From NCBI RefSeq assembly GCF_003014485.1, contig NZ_PYGA01000017.1, positions 1 through 64,000 on the forward strand: a DNA stretch of 64,000 bases. Direction: 5' to 3'. The notes below the pieces were generated by a model. The model searched no databases. It saw only the letters and a list, made by a program, of their open reading frames with translations, and was not told where the DNA came from. This DNA comes from Murinocardiopsis flavida (lineage in GTDB: Bacteria; Actinomycetota; Actinomycetes; Streptosporangiales; Streptosporangiaceae). Position numbers and translations under genes: made by a program. Each line of letters opens with the position of its first letter. Positions within the stretch are counted from its first letter, which is position 1. Positions 1 through 8,650 of the stretch are shown here, one piece after another.

Positions 1-650
1 ACCACAACCCACCCGCCGGGCCCCCACCCCGGCGGGCCACACCCATGCCCCCACCCCGGCGACCGGCACACGCCGCCCCCAGCCGCCCCAGCAGCCCGCT
101 CCACCGGCACCCTCCAGCGACCGGGGACGGCTGGGGCGGCTCCACGGCCCACCGGTGGCGGCCGGGGCCCGCAGTCCTCTCGCCGGTCCTCGGCTCCCGT
201 CTCTGGTCCCCACCCGGCAGCCACCGGGATCGCCATAGTGCAGCGGCCGACCACGACCGTCTCCGATACCGGGAGTCCCGTTCGTGGGACCGTGCCCCGT
301 GCCCCGTGCCCCGTGCCCCGGCGCCATGCTCCGGCCACCGGGTGCCCGTGCCCTGGTCGGCGCGCAGAGGACCGCCCGCCACTGGTGCGGGGCGTCGGGA
401 TCCGCGCCGGTCCATCGGGATGGATGCCCTTATGGATGCCCTTGTCGTCGCCGCGGCAGGGGAGCTAGTTTCGTCGCTGTGCACCACTATTGACGCCCCC
501 GGCACCGTCCCAGCCCGCCCGGCACCCGGCCGCCGCGCCCGGGTGGCCGTGGCCTGCGCGCGTCCACCGCTGTCCCGCCGCGTGCCCGTTCTCCGCCGTC
601 GCTCAGCGAAACAGGAGGCAACGAAGCACGCAGACGATGGGACCACGGTG
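1..650. other. Leading region with no supported gene
   Basis: I see no convincing gene here. The frame of the downstream kinase stays open back to position 45, but the translation is Pro/Arg/Ala low-complexity sequence without family character, as expected by chance at this GC content. The stretch holds short tandem repeats: a 7-base unit CGTGCCC four times at 291-318 and a 12-base unit ATGGATGCCCTT twice at 420-443. An AGGAGG at 613-618 has no in-frame start at useful spacing. Confidence 0.5.
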
Positions 651-1604
651 ATGACGGAAGCGAACACGACCACGGGCGGCGCATCGGGGCACGGCGCGCC
701 CGCCCCTACCCCCGATGCCCTCGACTGGGTCCGCCGCGCGGTCGGCGCGGACGCCGTGCTCGACGGCGGGCCCGTGCTGATGAGCATCAGCTCCACGACC
801 CTGCACGCCGTCGACGTCCGCGACCGGGCGGCCGGTGCCGTGCACCCGCTGGCGCTGCGGCGGTTCCACGACCGCGCACGGCTCGCGTCGGACCCCTGGT
901 ACCGGCCCGAGAACGAGGCCGCCGTCCTCGACCTCCTCGGCCCGACCTCCGTCGCCGCCCCCGTCCTGCTCGCACGGGACCTCAGCGGCGCGCGGACCGG
1001 CATGCCCGCGCTGCTCACCGGCAGGACACCCGGCAGCGACGACTGGAAGGGCCGCGACCTGCCCGAGGTCCTCGCCGCACTCGCGGCGGAGCTGGCGCGC
1101 ATCCACCGTGTCGACGCGGGCGCCGCAGCGCTGCCCGCGTACCGGAGCTACTACGACCCGGACGCCGATGGGCCGCGCACCCCGCCTGCGTGGAGCCGGG
1201 CGCGTGGCCTGTGGGATCGGGTGTTCGCGGTGATCTCCGCGCCCGCCCCCGATGCCCCGGTCGGGTTCATCCACCGCGATTACCACCCGGGCCAGTCCCT
1301 CTGGCTGGACAGCGGACTGAGCGGCATCGTCGACTGGACCACGGGGTGTACCGGCCCCTTCGCGATCGACATCGCCCGGATGCGGCTCAACCTCGCCATC
1401 GAGGCGGGCGCCGCGGCAGCCGAGGAGTTCGGCGCCCTGTACGCGCGGTCGGCAGGTACCGACCTGCACCACCCGTACTGGGAGCTGGTCGACGCCGGCG
1501 ACCTTCTGCTCGCCTTCGGGGAACCCGAGGACGCCGACGAGTGGGCCGCGTGGGCCGCGTTCGAGTCCTGGGTCGCGCGGGCGCTGGCCGAGATCGGCGG
1601 CTGA
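651..1604 (+). CDS. Aminoglycoside phosphotransferase-family kinase
   Basis: A 317-residue protein of the APH/choline-kinase fold, which uses ATP to phosphorylate small molecules; the substrate cannot be read from sequence. The Brenner-type catalytic loop is HRDYHPGQSLW (His208, Asp210) and the metal-binding segment is GIVDW with Asp228. The family usually has Asn at the end of the first motif (HxDxxxxN); here it is Gln215, so activity or metal binding may differ. ATG 651 is chosen because similarity to the fold begins just after it; GTG 648 is the alternative. The next gene follows after about 120 bases on the same strand. Resistance is possible but not shown, since most chromosomal members have other roles. 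Confidence 0.8.
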   Translation: MTEANTTTGGASGHGAPAPTPDALDWVRRAVGADAVLDGGPVLMSISSTTLHAVDVRDRAAGAVHPLALRRFHDRARLASDPWYRPENEAAVLDLLGPTSVAAPVLLARDLSGARTGMPALLTGRTPGSDDWKGRDLPEVLAALAAELARIHRVDAGAAALPAYRSYYDPDADGPRTPPAWSRARGLWDRVFAVISAPAPDAPVGFIHRDYHPGQSLWLDSGLSGIVDWTTGCTGPFAIDIARMRLNLAIEAGAAAAEEFGALYARSAGTDLHHPYWELVDAGDLLLAFGEPEDADEWAAWAAFESWVARALAEIGG

Positions 1605-1727
1605 CCCGGTGCCGAATCCACGGTGCCGGGCGACACCCGGGAACCCGCCCCTGAGCCGCGGTCGCCGCCTGCGCGGCGCCCGCGGCCGCACGCCGACGCC
1701 GACACCGACACCGAAGGGACCGCACCG

Positions 1728-2249
1728 ATGACGGAACACCGCTACCCGGACCGCTCCTGGCTCAGCGGGAGCGCGGCCCCGCGCACGTCGCCCATCGAGG
1801 GAACGGGCCTGTTCGCGGTCGTGCCCATCAAGGCCGGGGCGACCGTCATGGTCCTCGGCGGCACGACGATCGGCGACCGGGAGCTCGCCGCCCTCACCCC
1901 GCCCTACAGCAGCCTGACGGTTGCGGAGGGCCGCCACCTGCACATCGACCCCGGGCATCCGGTGTGCTTCGGCAACCACTCCTGCGACCCCACGCTCTGG
2001 CACGCCGACGCGACGACGGTCGTCGCCCGGCGGGACGTCGGCGCGGGCGGGGAACTGACCGTCGACTACGCGACGCACACCGGAGTCGAGGGCTGGTCGA
2101 TGGACTGCCGGTGCGGCAGCCCACTGTGCCGGGGCGTGGTGCGGGGCGGCGACTGGCGGTTGGCGTCGCTGCACCGCAGGTACGGCGACCACTGGAGCCC
2201 GCCCCTGCTCGACCGGATCAGGGAGGGCCCGGTGCGCGGAACGGGCTGA
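1728..2249 (+). CDS. SET domain-containing protein
   Basis: A 173-residue single-domain protein. SET domains transfer methyl groups from S-adenosylmethionine to protein lysines, mostly in eukaryotes, but small bacterial versions exist. The SET signature NHSCDPT (residues 83-89), the later Tyr in VDYAT (Tyr114) and a Cys-rich post-SET tail (CRCGSPLCRG) that normally binds zinc are all present, so the enzyme looks intact. The start at 1728 is preceded by GAAGGGA at good spacing. The substrate is unknown; a chromatin or ribosomal protein would be a guess. It lies between the kinase and a broken winged-helix gene with no obvious functional link. Confidence 0.8.
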   Translation: MTEHRYPDRSWLSGSAAPRTSPIEGTGLFAVVPIKAGATVMVLGGTTIGDRELAALTPPYSSLTVAEGRHLHIDPGHPVCFGNHSCDPTLWHADATTVVARRDVGAGGELTVDYATHTGVEGWSMDCRCGSPLCRGVVRGGDWRLASLHRRYGDHWSPPLLDRIREGPVRGTG

Positions 2250-2305
2250 CGATCCGCGGCGGTCGGGGGCGCCTTTCGTCCCCGACCGCCGCCATACTGC
2301 CGCCC

Positions 2306-3483
2306 ATGGCGACGATGAAGCGGCCGGAGCGGGCCGGGCAGACCTCCGACGGTGCGGCGGCCCCCGCGCGGGATCGGGGCGGCTCGGCACCAACGGCCCT
2401 CGACCGCGCGACGCTCAACCGCGCCCTCCTCGACCGGCAGTTCCTGCTGTACAGGACCGACGCCGCGCCGCTCGACGTCATCCGCAGGGCGACGGCCGTG
2501 CAGGCGCAGGAGCCCAATCCGCCCTACCTCGCCCTGTGGGCGCGCCTCGCGTCCTTCCGCAAGGCGGAGCTGACCGCGCTGCTGGAGGACCGCGCCGCGG
2601 TCCGCGGGTCCCTGCTGCGCGGGACCCAGTTCATCGCGGCCGCCGAGGACTACCTCTGGGTCCGCCCGCTCATGCAGGACGTCCTCGCGCGGGGGCGCCA
2701 GGCGGCATACGGCGGCCGGACCTCGGACTCGACCTCGACGCCCTCGCGTCGGCGGCGCGCGCGCTCCTCACCGGGCAGACCCTCACCCGGCCGCAGGTGG
2801 CGCGCGCGATGGCGGAGCGGTGGCCCGAGTACCCGCACGACGCCCTCGGCTGGTCGGTGCAGGCCCTGCTGCCGCTGGTGCACCGCCCGCCGAACGGCAC
2901 ATGGGGGCGGCGCGGCGCCACCCCGTTCACGCTCGCCGAGGAGTGGATCGGGGCGCCCATGCACGCCGAGCCGCGGGTCGACGCCCTCGTCCACCGGTAC
3001 CTGGCCGGGTTCGGGCCGGCCGGGGTCAAGGACTTTCAGGCGTGGTCGGGCCTGCGGCGGACGGACGAGGTGTTCGACCGGCTCCGCCCCGGACTGCGCG
3101 TGTACCGGGACGAGGCCGGGCGGGAGCTGTTCGACCTGCCCGACGCCGTCCTGCCCGACCCGGACGTCCCCGCCCCGCTCCGGCTGCTCCCGGACTTCGA
3201 CAACGTCCTCCTCGCGCACGCCGACCGGACCCGGGTGATCAGCGACGAGTACCGCAAGCGGGTGTGCGTGGGCGCCGCGGTGGCGCCGACCATCCTGGTC
3301 GACGGGCACGTCCGCGGCGTGTGGACGCTGCGCCGCGACGGGGCGGCCACCGTCCTCACCGCCCGCCCGTTCCGGGCGCTGGCGGGGGCCGAGAGCGACG
3401 CGCTCGCGGCCGAGGCCGCCGCGCTCCTCGCGTTCGCGACGCCCGACGACGCACACGAGCTGCGGGTGGAGCGCCCGGAGTAA
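2306..3483 (+). pseudogene. Winged-helix DNA-binding protein (HTH_42/YcaQ-like), frameshifted
   Basis: Two overlapping frames together give one protein of about 390 residues, normal for the AlkX/YcaQ-like winged-helix family (PF06224), whose characterised members act in DNA repair (YcaQ is an interstrand crosslink glycosylase). The first frame starts at ATG 2306 and carries LDRQFLLYR and VQAQEPNPPYLALWAR. Family character stops near 2715 and resumes one base out of frame with LGLDLDALASAARALL through to the stop at 3483, including the C-terminal block LPDFDNVLLAHADR. A single missing G in the CGGCCGGACC stretch near 2710-2720 explains the shift. It is either a real inactivating mutation or a sequencing error; the unbroken remainder favours a recent event. 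Confidence 0.7.
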
Positions 3484-3517
3484 CCCCGGAGCGGTGGGCG
3501 GGCCGGGCGGGCGGCGG

Positions 3518-4492
3518 TCAGCCGGCCGCGGTTCCGTCGAGGAGGGACTGGAAGGCCGCGCGCGCCTTCTCGGGGTCGCCGAGCACGCCGAGCGCCGTCA
3601 TCAGCCGCTCCTCGGGGTCGTCCAGCGCGAGGGGTGTCAGCGCGCGTTCGATCCCGTCGATCGTCCAGCGCTCCTCCTCGTGCACCTCCGCGCCGATGGA
3701 CCAGCCGTGGGCGACGCCGATGGTGCGGTCGTAGACCCGGAACACCTGGCCGGTCAGCGGGCACGTCGCGGTCGCGAGGTAGCCGACCAGGGCGGAGCTG
3801 TTCCGCGGGTCGAAGGGGTCGGGCGCGCCGGCCGCCGGCGCCGCGGACAGGCCGGGGACGTCGCGGGTGAGCCGGGTGCGGTGCGCCGACGGCGCGAAGC
3901 AGTTGACCCGGACGCCGTACCGCCGGAGTTCGAGTGCCGCCACGGTGCTGATGGCGGCGACGCCCGACTTGGCGGCGGCGTAGTTGGCCTGCGTCGGCAG
4001 CGGGTTGAACAGCCCGGACCCGGAGGAGGTGTTGACGATGCTCCGGTCGGCCCGCGCGCCCGCTTCGGCCCGTGCCCGCCAGTGGCGCCCGGCCCGTTGC
4101 GTCATGGCGAACGTGCCGGTGAGGTGGACGCCGAGGACGGCGGTGAAGTCGTCCTCGGTCATGTCGAGGAACGGGGCGTTGCGCAGGATCGCCGCGTTGT
4201 TGACCACCACGTGCAGGTCGCCGAACGCCTCGATCGCCGTGTCGACGACGCGTTGCGCACCTTCGCCGTCCGCCACGCTGTCGGTGCTGGCGACAGCGGT
4301 GCCGCCGAGCGTGGTGATCTCGGCGACCACGCGGTCGGCGACCCCGGTGTCGCCCGCCGCCCCGTCGGGCGCGACCCCGGGGTCGTTGACGACGACCGCC
4401 GCGCCCTCTCTGGCGAACGCGTGGGCGTGCGCGCGCCCGATCCCGTTCCCGGCGCCGGTGATGACGGCGACCCGGCCGTCGAGCTGTCCCAT
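3518..4492 (-). CDS. Short-chain dehydrogenase/reductase
   Basis: A 324-residue NAD(P)-dependent SDR. The cofactor motif TGAGNGIG is at residues 12-19, NNAA at 98-101 and the catalytic Ser157, Tyr171 and Lys175 (YAAAK) are present. The Asn-Asp-Pro-Gly after beta-2 and the extra C-terminal 50-60 residues resemble the MFE-2/hydroxyacyl-CoA dehydrogenase-like branch, so a fatty-acid or steroid substrate is plausible but inferred. The start at 4492 has a strong upstream GAGGAGGAG. It is divergent from a TetR gene across 136 bases of AT-rich repeats, so control by that regulator is likely. Confidence 0.85.
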   Translation of the reverse strand: MGQLDGRVAVITGAGNGIGRAHAHAFAREGAAVVVNDPGVAPDGAAGDTGVADRVVAEITTLGGTAVASTDSVADGEGAQRVVDTAIEAFGDLHVVVNNAAILRNAPFLDMTEDDFTAVLGVHLTGTFAMTQRAGRHWRARAEAGARADRSIVNTSSGSGLFNPLPTQANYAAAKSGVAAISTVAALELRRYGVRVNCFAPSAHRTRLTRDVPGLSAAPAAGAPDPFDPRNSSALVGYLATATCPLTGQVFRVYDRTIGVAHGWSIGAEVHEEERWTIDGIERALTPLALDDPEERLMTALGVLGDPEKARAAFQSLLDGTAAG

Positions 4493-4550
4493 GGTCTCCT
4501 CCTCGCTCGGCCGCACGGGTTGCGGCGCTCCATCAGGAAACCGCAACCTG

Positions 4551-4600
4551 TGCAAAAAAGCAACGAATGCAAAAAATCAGCTGATGCAAAAATGCAATCC
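4551..4600. promoter_or_regulatory. Periodic TGCAAAAA repeats, candidate TetR operator
   Basis: The SDR/TetR intergenic region contains TGCAAAAA at 4551, 4568 and 4585, exactly 17 bases apart, and a further TGCA at 4593. TGCA is self-palindromic, so TGCA-AAAA-TGCA at 4585-4596 forms a small dyad. The stretch is strikingly A-rich for this genome. The position between divergent promoters fits an operator for the adjacent TetR protein; that assignment is inference. Confidence 0.5.
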
Positions 4601-4628
4601 GTGCGATTTTCCGTAGTAGCCTCGCGGC

Positions 4629-5240
4629 ATGGCCGAGCAGGGGTGGCGGGAACGCAAGAAGACGCTGACGCGGCGCGCGCTGATCGAGGCGGGGCTGCGG
4701 CTGTTCCGCGACCAGGGCTACCAGGAGACGAGCATCGCCCAGGTCGCGGCGGCGGCGGGGGTCGCGCCGCGCACCTTCTTCGGCTACTTCGCCGGGAAGG
4801 AGGACCTGGTCTTCGCCGACACCCCCGCCCGCATCGAGACGGCGCTGCGGGTGGTCGACGAACGGGGCCCCGAGGACACCGTGGCCGATGTGCTCACCCG
4901 CGTCGCAGAGGAGACGATCGCCGGCAACCCGGGCGACGTCGACCTGCTGGGGCTCGCGTCGGGCCGCATGGACCTGGTGATGTCGACCCCGTCCCTCCAG
5001 GGCGCGGCCCTGCACCGCCTGTGGACAACGGAGCAGCGCCTGGCCGGGGCGCTGCTGCGCGCGTTCCCGGACGACCTGGACGAGGTGTCCGCCGCGATGG
5101 TCGTCGGGTCGTTCGCCGGGGCGTTCATGGGTGCGGCGGGGGCGTCCCTGCGCCGGGGCGACCGGCCGGACGAGGTCCGCGCCGCGGTCGGCAGGGCGGT
5201 GCGCCACGCGGCACGCGGGATCCGCGCGGGGGTGGGCTGA
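4629..5240 (+). CDS. TetR-family transcriptional regulator
   Basis: A 203-residue TetR regulator. The N-terminal helix-turn-helix covers roughly residues 28-50 (TSIAQVAAAAGVAPRTFFGY), the typical TetR signature with Phe-Phe before GYF. The remainder is an all-helical ligand-binding and dimerisation domain without recognisable specificity. Start ATG 4629 has only a weak ribosome-binding site. It is divergent from an SDR gene, the usual arrangement for a repressor controlling itself and its neighbour in response to a substrate of the enzyme. Confidence 0.9.
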   Translation: MAEQGWRERKKTLTRRALIEAGLRLFRDQGYQETSIAQVAAAAGVAPRTFFGYFAGKEDLVFADTPARIETALRVVDERGPEDTVADVLTRVAEETIAGNPGDVDLLGLASGRMDLVMSTPSLQGAALHRLWTTEQRLAGALLRAFPDDLDEVSAAMVVGSFAGAFMGAAGASLRRGDRPDEVRAAVGRAVRHAARGIRAGVG

Positions 5241-5366
5241 ACCGCGGAGGGCCGCCCGCGGAGGGCCGTACCGCGGGGCCGTCCGGGATTTCGGCGGAAC
5301 GATCCGCACCGGGCCGCCTCGCGCGTAGTGTCGAAGGCAGCCCGCCCGACCCGAGGAGTTGTGGAC

Positions 5367-6299
5367 ATGGTTCTGCGGCACGCCCTGATGACGGCTTCGG
5401 AGAGCGGACGACTGCGCGCGTTCGTGTCCCGCACACCGGCCGCGCGGGGCGCGGTCGACCGCTTCGTCGCGGGGGAGCACGCCGAGGACGCCGTGCGGGC
5501 CGTCGCCGACCTCGCCGCCCAGGGCATGCTGGCGACAATCGACCACCTCGGCGAACGCACCCTGCACCCCCTCCAGGCGGAGGACGCCACCCGCAGCTAC
5601 CTCGTGCTGCTCGGCCGCCTCGCCGACGCCGGGCTGGCCGGATCGGCGGAGGTCTCCGTCAAGCCCACCGCGGTCGGCCTCGGGCTGGGAGCAGAAGGCG
5701 AGGCCCTCGCCGCCGACAACATCGCGCGCATCGCCACCGCGGCGGAACGCGCCGACACCACGGTCACCGTCGACATGGAGGACGCGGGCTCCGTCGCCGC
5801 CATCCTGCGGATCTACCACCAGGTGCGCGACGACCACCCCGGTCTGGGCTGCGTTCTCCAGTCGGCGCTGCGCCGCACCGAAGGGGACCTCGTCGCCGTG
5901 GCGCGCCCGGGAACCAGGGTGCGGCTGTGCAAGGGCGCCTACGCGCCCGATCCGGGCACCGCCCACACCCGCAGGCACGACGTCGACACCGCCTACGTGC
6001 GGCTGCTGCGCTGGCTGATGGAGAGCCAGGCGTACCCGATGGTCGCCACGCACGACCCCAGGCTGATCAAGATCGCGGGGATCCTCGCGGCCGTCAACGG
6101 CAAGGGGCGGACGGAATTCGAGTACCAGATGCTCTACGGCGTGCGCCCGGACGAGCAGTGGCGCCTCGCCCAGGAGGGCGCCCAGGTGCGCGTGTACGTC
6201 CCCTACGGCCCGGACTGGTACGGATACCTCACCCGCAGGCTGGCCGAGCGCCCGGCGAACGTGGGCTTCGCCCTCCGCTCCCTCGCCGGCCGCAAATGA
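5367..6299 (+). CDS. Proline dehydrogenase
   Basis: A 310-residue monofunctional proline dehydrogenase of the PutA PRODH barrel type, oxidising L-proline to pyrroline-5-carboxylate with FAD and feeding electrons to the quinone pool. Diagnostic segments are SEVSVKPTAVGLGLG, TVDMEDAG, RVRLCKGAYAPD and EFEYQMLYGVRPDEQWRL, together covering the FAD and proline sites. ATG 5367 is chosen because GAGGAG at 5353-5358 sits eight bases upstream; GTG 5361 and 5328 are alternatives. The P5C dehydrogenase partner is not adjacent; instead proC, which catalyses the opposite half of proline metabolism, lies 470 bases downstream on the same strand. Confidence 0.9.
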   Translation: MVLRHALMTASESGRLRAFVSRTPAARGAVDRFVAGEHAEDAVRAVADLAAQGMLATIDHLGERTLHPLQAEDATRSYLVLLGRLADAGLAGSAEVSVKPTAVGLGLGAEGEALAADNIARIATAAERADTTVTVDMEDAGSVAAILRIYHQVRDDHPGLGCVLQSALRRTEGDLVAVARPGTRVRLCKGAYAPDPGTAHTRRHDVDTAYVRLLRWLMESQAYPMVATHDPRLIKIAGILAAVNGKGRTEFEYQMLYGVRPDEQWRLAQEGAQVRVYVPYGPDWYGYLTRRLAERPANVGFALRSLAGRK

Positions 6300-6306
6300 C
6301 GACCCC

Positions 6307-6700
6307 CTAGAGCCGCCCGGCCCGCACGGCGAGGAGGAACGAGGCGAAGGTGGTGGGGGAGACGTTCATCGAGTTCTCCGTGAATGTCCCGTATGAGCTG
6401 TAGGGAGTCGTTGGGTGAGAGCGCTTCACCCTGCAATGCGCTGTAGAGCGCATTTGCCTGATGTACCTCGTCAGGAGAGTCGATCACCGGTGGCCTTCCT
6501 CTCCCACTCCACTACCTCCTGGAACCAGACGGGCTAGGAATCCTGGTGGACGAGGCTCACCCAGAGCCGGACCAGTGTGCCGTTGCACGGGAGTACCCCG
6601 TCCAGTCCTTCGGCGTGCTCGCACTTGGGTGCGCGCGTGTCCCGCTCAATGGCACTGACCATCGGGTCGCGGTTCCGGGAACCGGCTGCTCATCCCAGTG
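6307..6700 (-). pseudogene. Remnant of an XRE/DUF5753 regulator plus DUF397 cassette
   Basis: Read on the minus strand, this gap is a decayed copy of the actinobacterial pair of an XRE-DUF5753 regulator and a DUF397 small protein. From 6662 the frame gives MVSAIERDTRAPK and LVRLWVSLVHQDS, the end of the HTH domain, then an in-frame stop at 6536-6534, then PVWFQEVVEWERKAT in the same frame, the start of DUF5753. The bulk of DUF5753 is deleted. A shifted frame resumes at about 6490 with IDSPDEVHQANALYSALQG and EALSPNDSLQLIRDI, the DUF5753 C-terminus. Finally 6369-6307 encodes SPTTFASFLLAVRAGRL, a DUF397 C-terminal end. Stop, frameshift and deletions make it non-functional. Family recognition is by eye. 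Confidence 0.65.
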
Positions 6701-6769
6701 GGCGAGATCGAGATGCCTGCGACCTGGGATGGCGCTAGCGTGGACGGTGGCTGAAAGGTGTGGACTGAC

Positions 6770-7564
6770 ATGATCGCGATCATCGGCGCAGGCAAGATGG
6801 GCGAGGCCCTGCTCGCCGGGCTGCTCGGGACCGGGTACGACCCCACCGACGTCATGGTGGTCGAGCCGCTGCCCGATCACGCCGCCCAGCTGCGCGAACG
6901 GTACTCGGTCGACACCGTCACCGCCGCAGAGGCGGCGCGGCGGGCCCGGACCATCGTCCTCGCGATCAAGCCCCAGGACATGGTGTCGGTCCTCGACGGA
7001 CTGGCCGCCGACATCCCGGCCGGCACGCTGGTCATCTCCGTCGCGGCGGGCATCACCACCGGCGTCCTGGAGAAGCACTTGCCCGGCGAGGTCGCGGCCG
7101 TGCGGGCGATGCCCAACACGCCGGCGCTCGTCGGCAAGGGCATGACCGCCATCGCCGGAGGGCTGCACGCGACCGACGAGCACTTGGAGCGCGCCGAGTC
7201 CCTGCTGAGCACCGTCGGCACCGTGGTCCGGGTGCCCGAGCGGCACATGGACACGGTCACCGCCATCTCGGGCAGCGGCCCCGCGTACTTCTACTTCATC
7301 GCCGAGACCATGATCGACGCGGGCGTCGGCATGGGGATGCCGCGCGCCACCGCGCAGCGCCTTGTGCAGCAGACCATCGAGGGCGCCGCCGCGATGCTGA
7401 ACGAGTCCGGTGAGCACCCCGTCGTCCTGCGCGAGGCGGTGACCTCGCCGGGCGGGACCACGGCCGCCGCGGTCCGCGAACTCGACCGCCACGGTGTGCG
7501 CACCGCCTTCGCCGACGCCATCGAGGCGGCGCGCGACCGCAGCCGGGCCCTGTCCGAGGGCTGA
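6770..7564 (+). CDS. proC: Pyrroline-5-carboxylate reductase
   Basis: A 264-residue cytosolic enzyme that reduces pyrroline-5-carboxylate to L-proline with NAD(P)H, the last step of proline synthesis. The N-terminal Rossmann motif is IGAGKMGEALLAGLL; the middle has AVRAMPNTPALVG, and the C-terminal dimer domain shows AISGSGPAYFYFIAETMIDAG and VTSPGGTT, the family signature. Start ATG 6770 is preceded by GAAAGG at 6753-6758; GTG 6758 would add four residues. It opens the conserved actinobacterial neighbourhood that continues with acuC, a phosphatase and an excisionase-type HTH gene, here interrupted by nat/marR. Confidence 0.96.
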   Translation: MIAIIGAGKMGEALLAGLLGTGYDPTDVMVVEPLPDHAAQLRERYSVDTVTAAEAARRARTIVLAIKPQDMVSVLDGLAADIPAGTLVISVAAGITTGVLEKHLPGEVAAVRAMPNTPALVGKGMTAIAGGLHATDEHLERAESLLSTVGTVVRVPERHMDTVTAISGSGPAYFYFIAETMIDAGVGMGMPRATAQRLVQQTIEGAAAMLNESGEHPVVLREAVTSPGGTTAAAVRELDRHGVRTAFADAIEAARDRSRALSEG

Positions 7565-7710
7565 TCCCGGCGGGAGAGCCGGGCGGACGGCGGCCGTGCC
7601 CGCCGCCTGTGCCCGGCGCCCGCCCCCGGTGGCGTCCTCCCCGATGGCCGCCCGCGTTCCGGCGGCGCGCAACGGCGCCGGGCGGACCCCACGACGGACC
7701 CCACGCCGTA

Positions 7711-8616
7711 CTACTGGTCGGCGGCCTGCTCGGCGGAGTGGACGACCGCCGCCTCGTCGGCCGGGTCGAGTTCGATGCCGAACGTGTCGCGCAGGATCCC
7801 GGGTATGTCCGCCGGGTCCACCTCCCTGGTCCGGGGTTCCTCGTCGGGTCGGGTCTCACTCAGTGCGGTGCCGCGCAGCGCGCGGCGGAGGTCGGGCCGG
7901 GTGTGCTGGACCATGGGCCCGCGGGTGAACGGCGACCTCGGGTGGGTGGACGTGTAGTGGTTGTAGACCGCGTAGTCCACGGGGTACTGCGGTTGGGCGG
8001 TGAACGCGTACATGTCCTGCGGCCCGTCCGGGTGCAGCGAGCGCAGCACCCATTGGGCCGCTCCGGCGGCGTCGACCCGGTCGAGGCGGAAGGTCCACCG
8101 CCCCTGGCGCATCTCGGTGCCGGGCGCGAACGGGATGGGTTCGAGCAGTCCGCCGCCGCCGAAGCCGACATCGGCGATCCACTCGGCGCCGTCGTCGTCG
8201 GTGACGTGCAGCAGCGCGTGCGAGGTGGGGCGGATGCGGTCGTCGCCCACGCGGATCCGGGCGCTGAACCCCTCGACCCGGAAGCCGAGTCGGTCGAGGG
8301 CCGCCGCCAGCAGCACGTTCTGTTCGTAGCAGTAGCCGCCGCGCTGCTGGTCGACCAGTTTGCGCTGCAACGACGCGATGTCGAGCGGGACGGGGCGGCC
8401 GAGGACGATCTCCAGGTTCTCGAACGGGATCGCCGCGACATGGGCGCGGTGGACCGCGCGCAGCGTGTGATGGTCGGGCACGAGTGTGCCTGAGCGGCGG
8501 GCGAGACCGACGCGGGCGAGGTAGCGCTCCAGGTCGAGCGCTGCCGAGTCCCAGTCGGGCGCGGGATCGGGAGCGGGCGCGGGGACCGGGGCGGGGGTGC
8601 GGACGGTTGCGGCCAC
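7711..8616 (-). CDS. nat: Arylamine N-acetyltransferase
   Basis: A 301-residue NAT, acetyl-CoA-dependent, acetylating arylamines and hydrazines in the cytoplasm. The Cys-His-Asp triad is intact: Cys96 in RGGYCYEQN, His133 in SHALLHV and Asp149 in IADVGFG, with spacing normal for the family. GTG 8616 is chosen because AGGAGG lies just upstream; the preceding 20 residues are a Pro/Ala-rich leader absent from most NATs. It is divergent from marR, and the shared region holds three copies of a GCCGGACAA element, so MarR repression is likely. The physiological substrate is unknown; some actinomycete NAT homologues act in secondary metabolism. Confidence 0.92.
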   Translation of the reverse strand: MAATVRTPAPVPAPAPDPAPDWDSAALDLERYLARVGLARRSGTLVPDHHTLRAVHRAHVAAIPFENLEIVLGRPVPLDIASLQRKLVDQQRGGYCYEQNVLLAAALDRLGFRVEGFSARIRVGDDRIRPTSHALLHVTDDDGAEWIADVGFGGGGLLEPIPFAPGTEMRQGRWTFRLDRVDAAGAAQWVLRSLHPDGPQDMYAFTAQPQYPVDYAVYNHYTSTHPRSPFTRGPMVQHTRPDLRRALRGTALSETRPDEEPRTREVDPADIPGILRDTFGIELDPADEAAVVHSAEQAADQ

Positions 8617-8650
8617 AGATCCTCCTGAGATGGCTTTGGGGCTATCATGA

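Noticed and set aside
45-650. In-frame 5' extension of the APH-like gene
   Set aside because: Pro/Arg/His-rich translation with no homology character; kinase similarity starts after 651.
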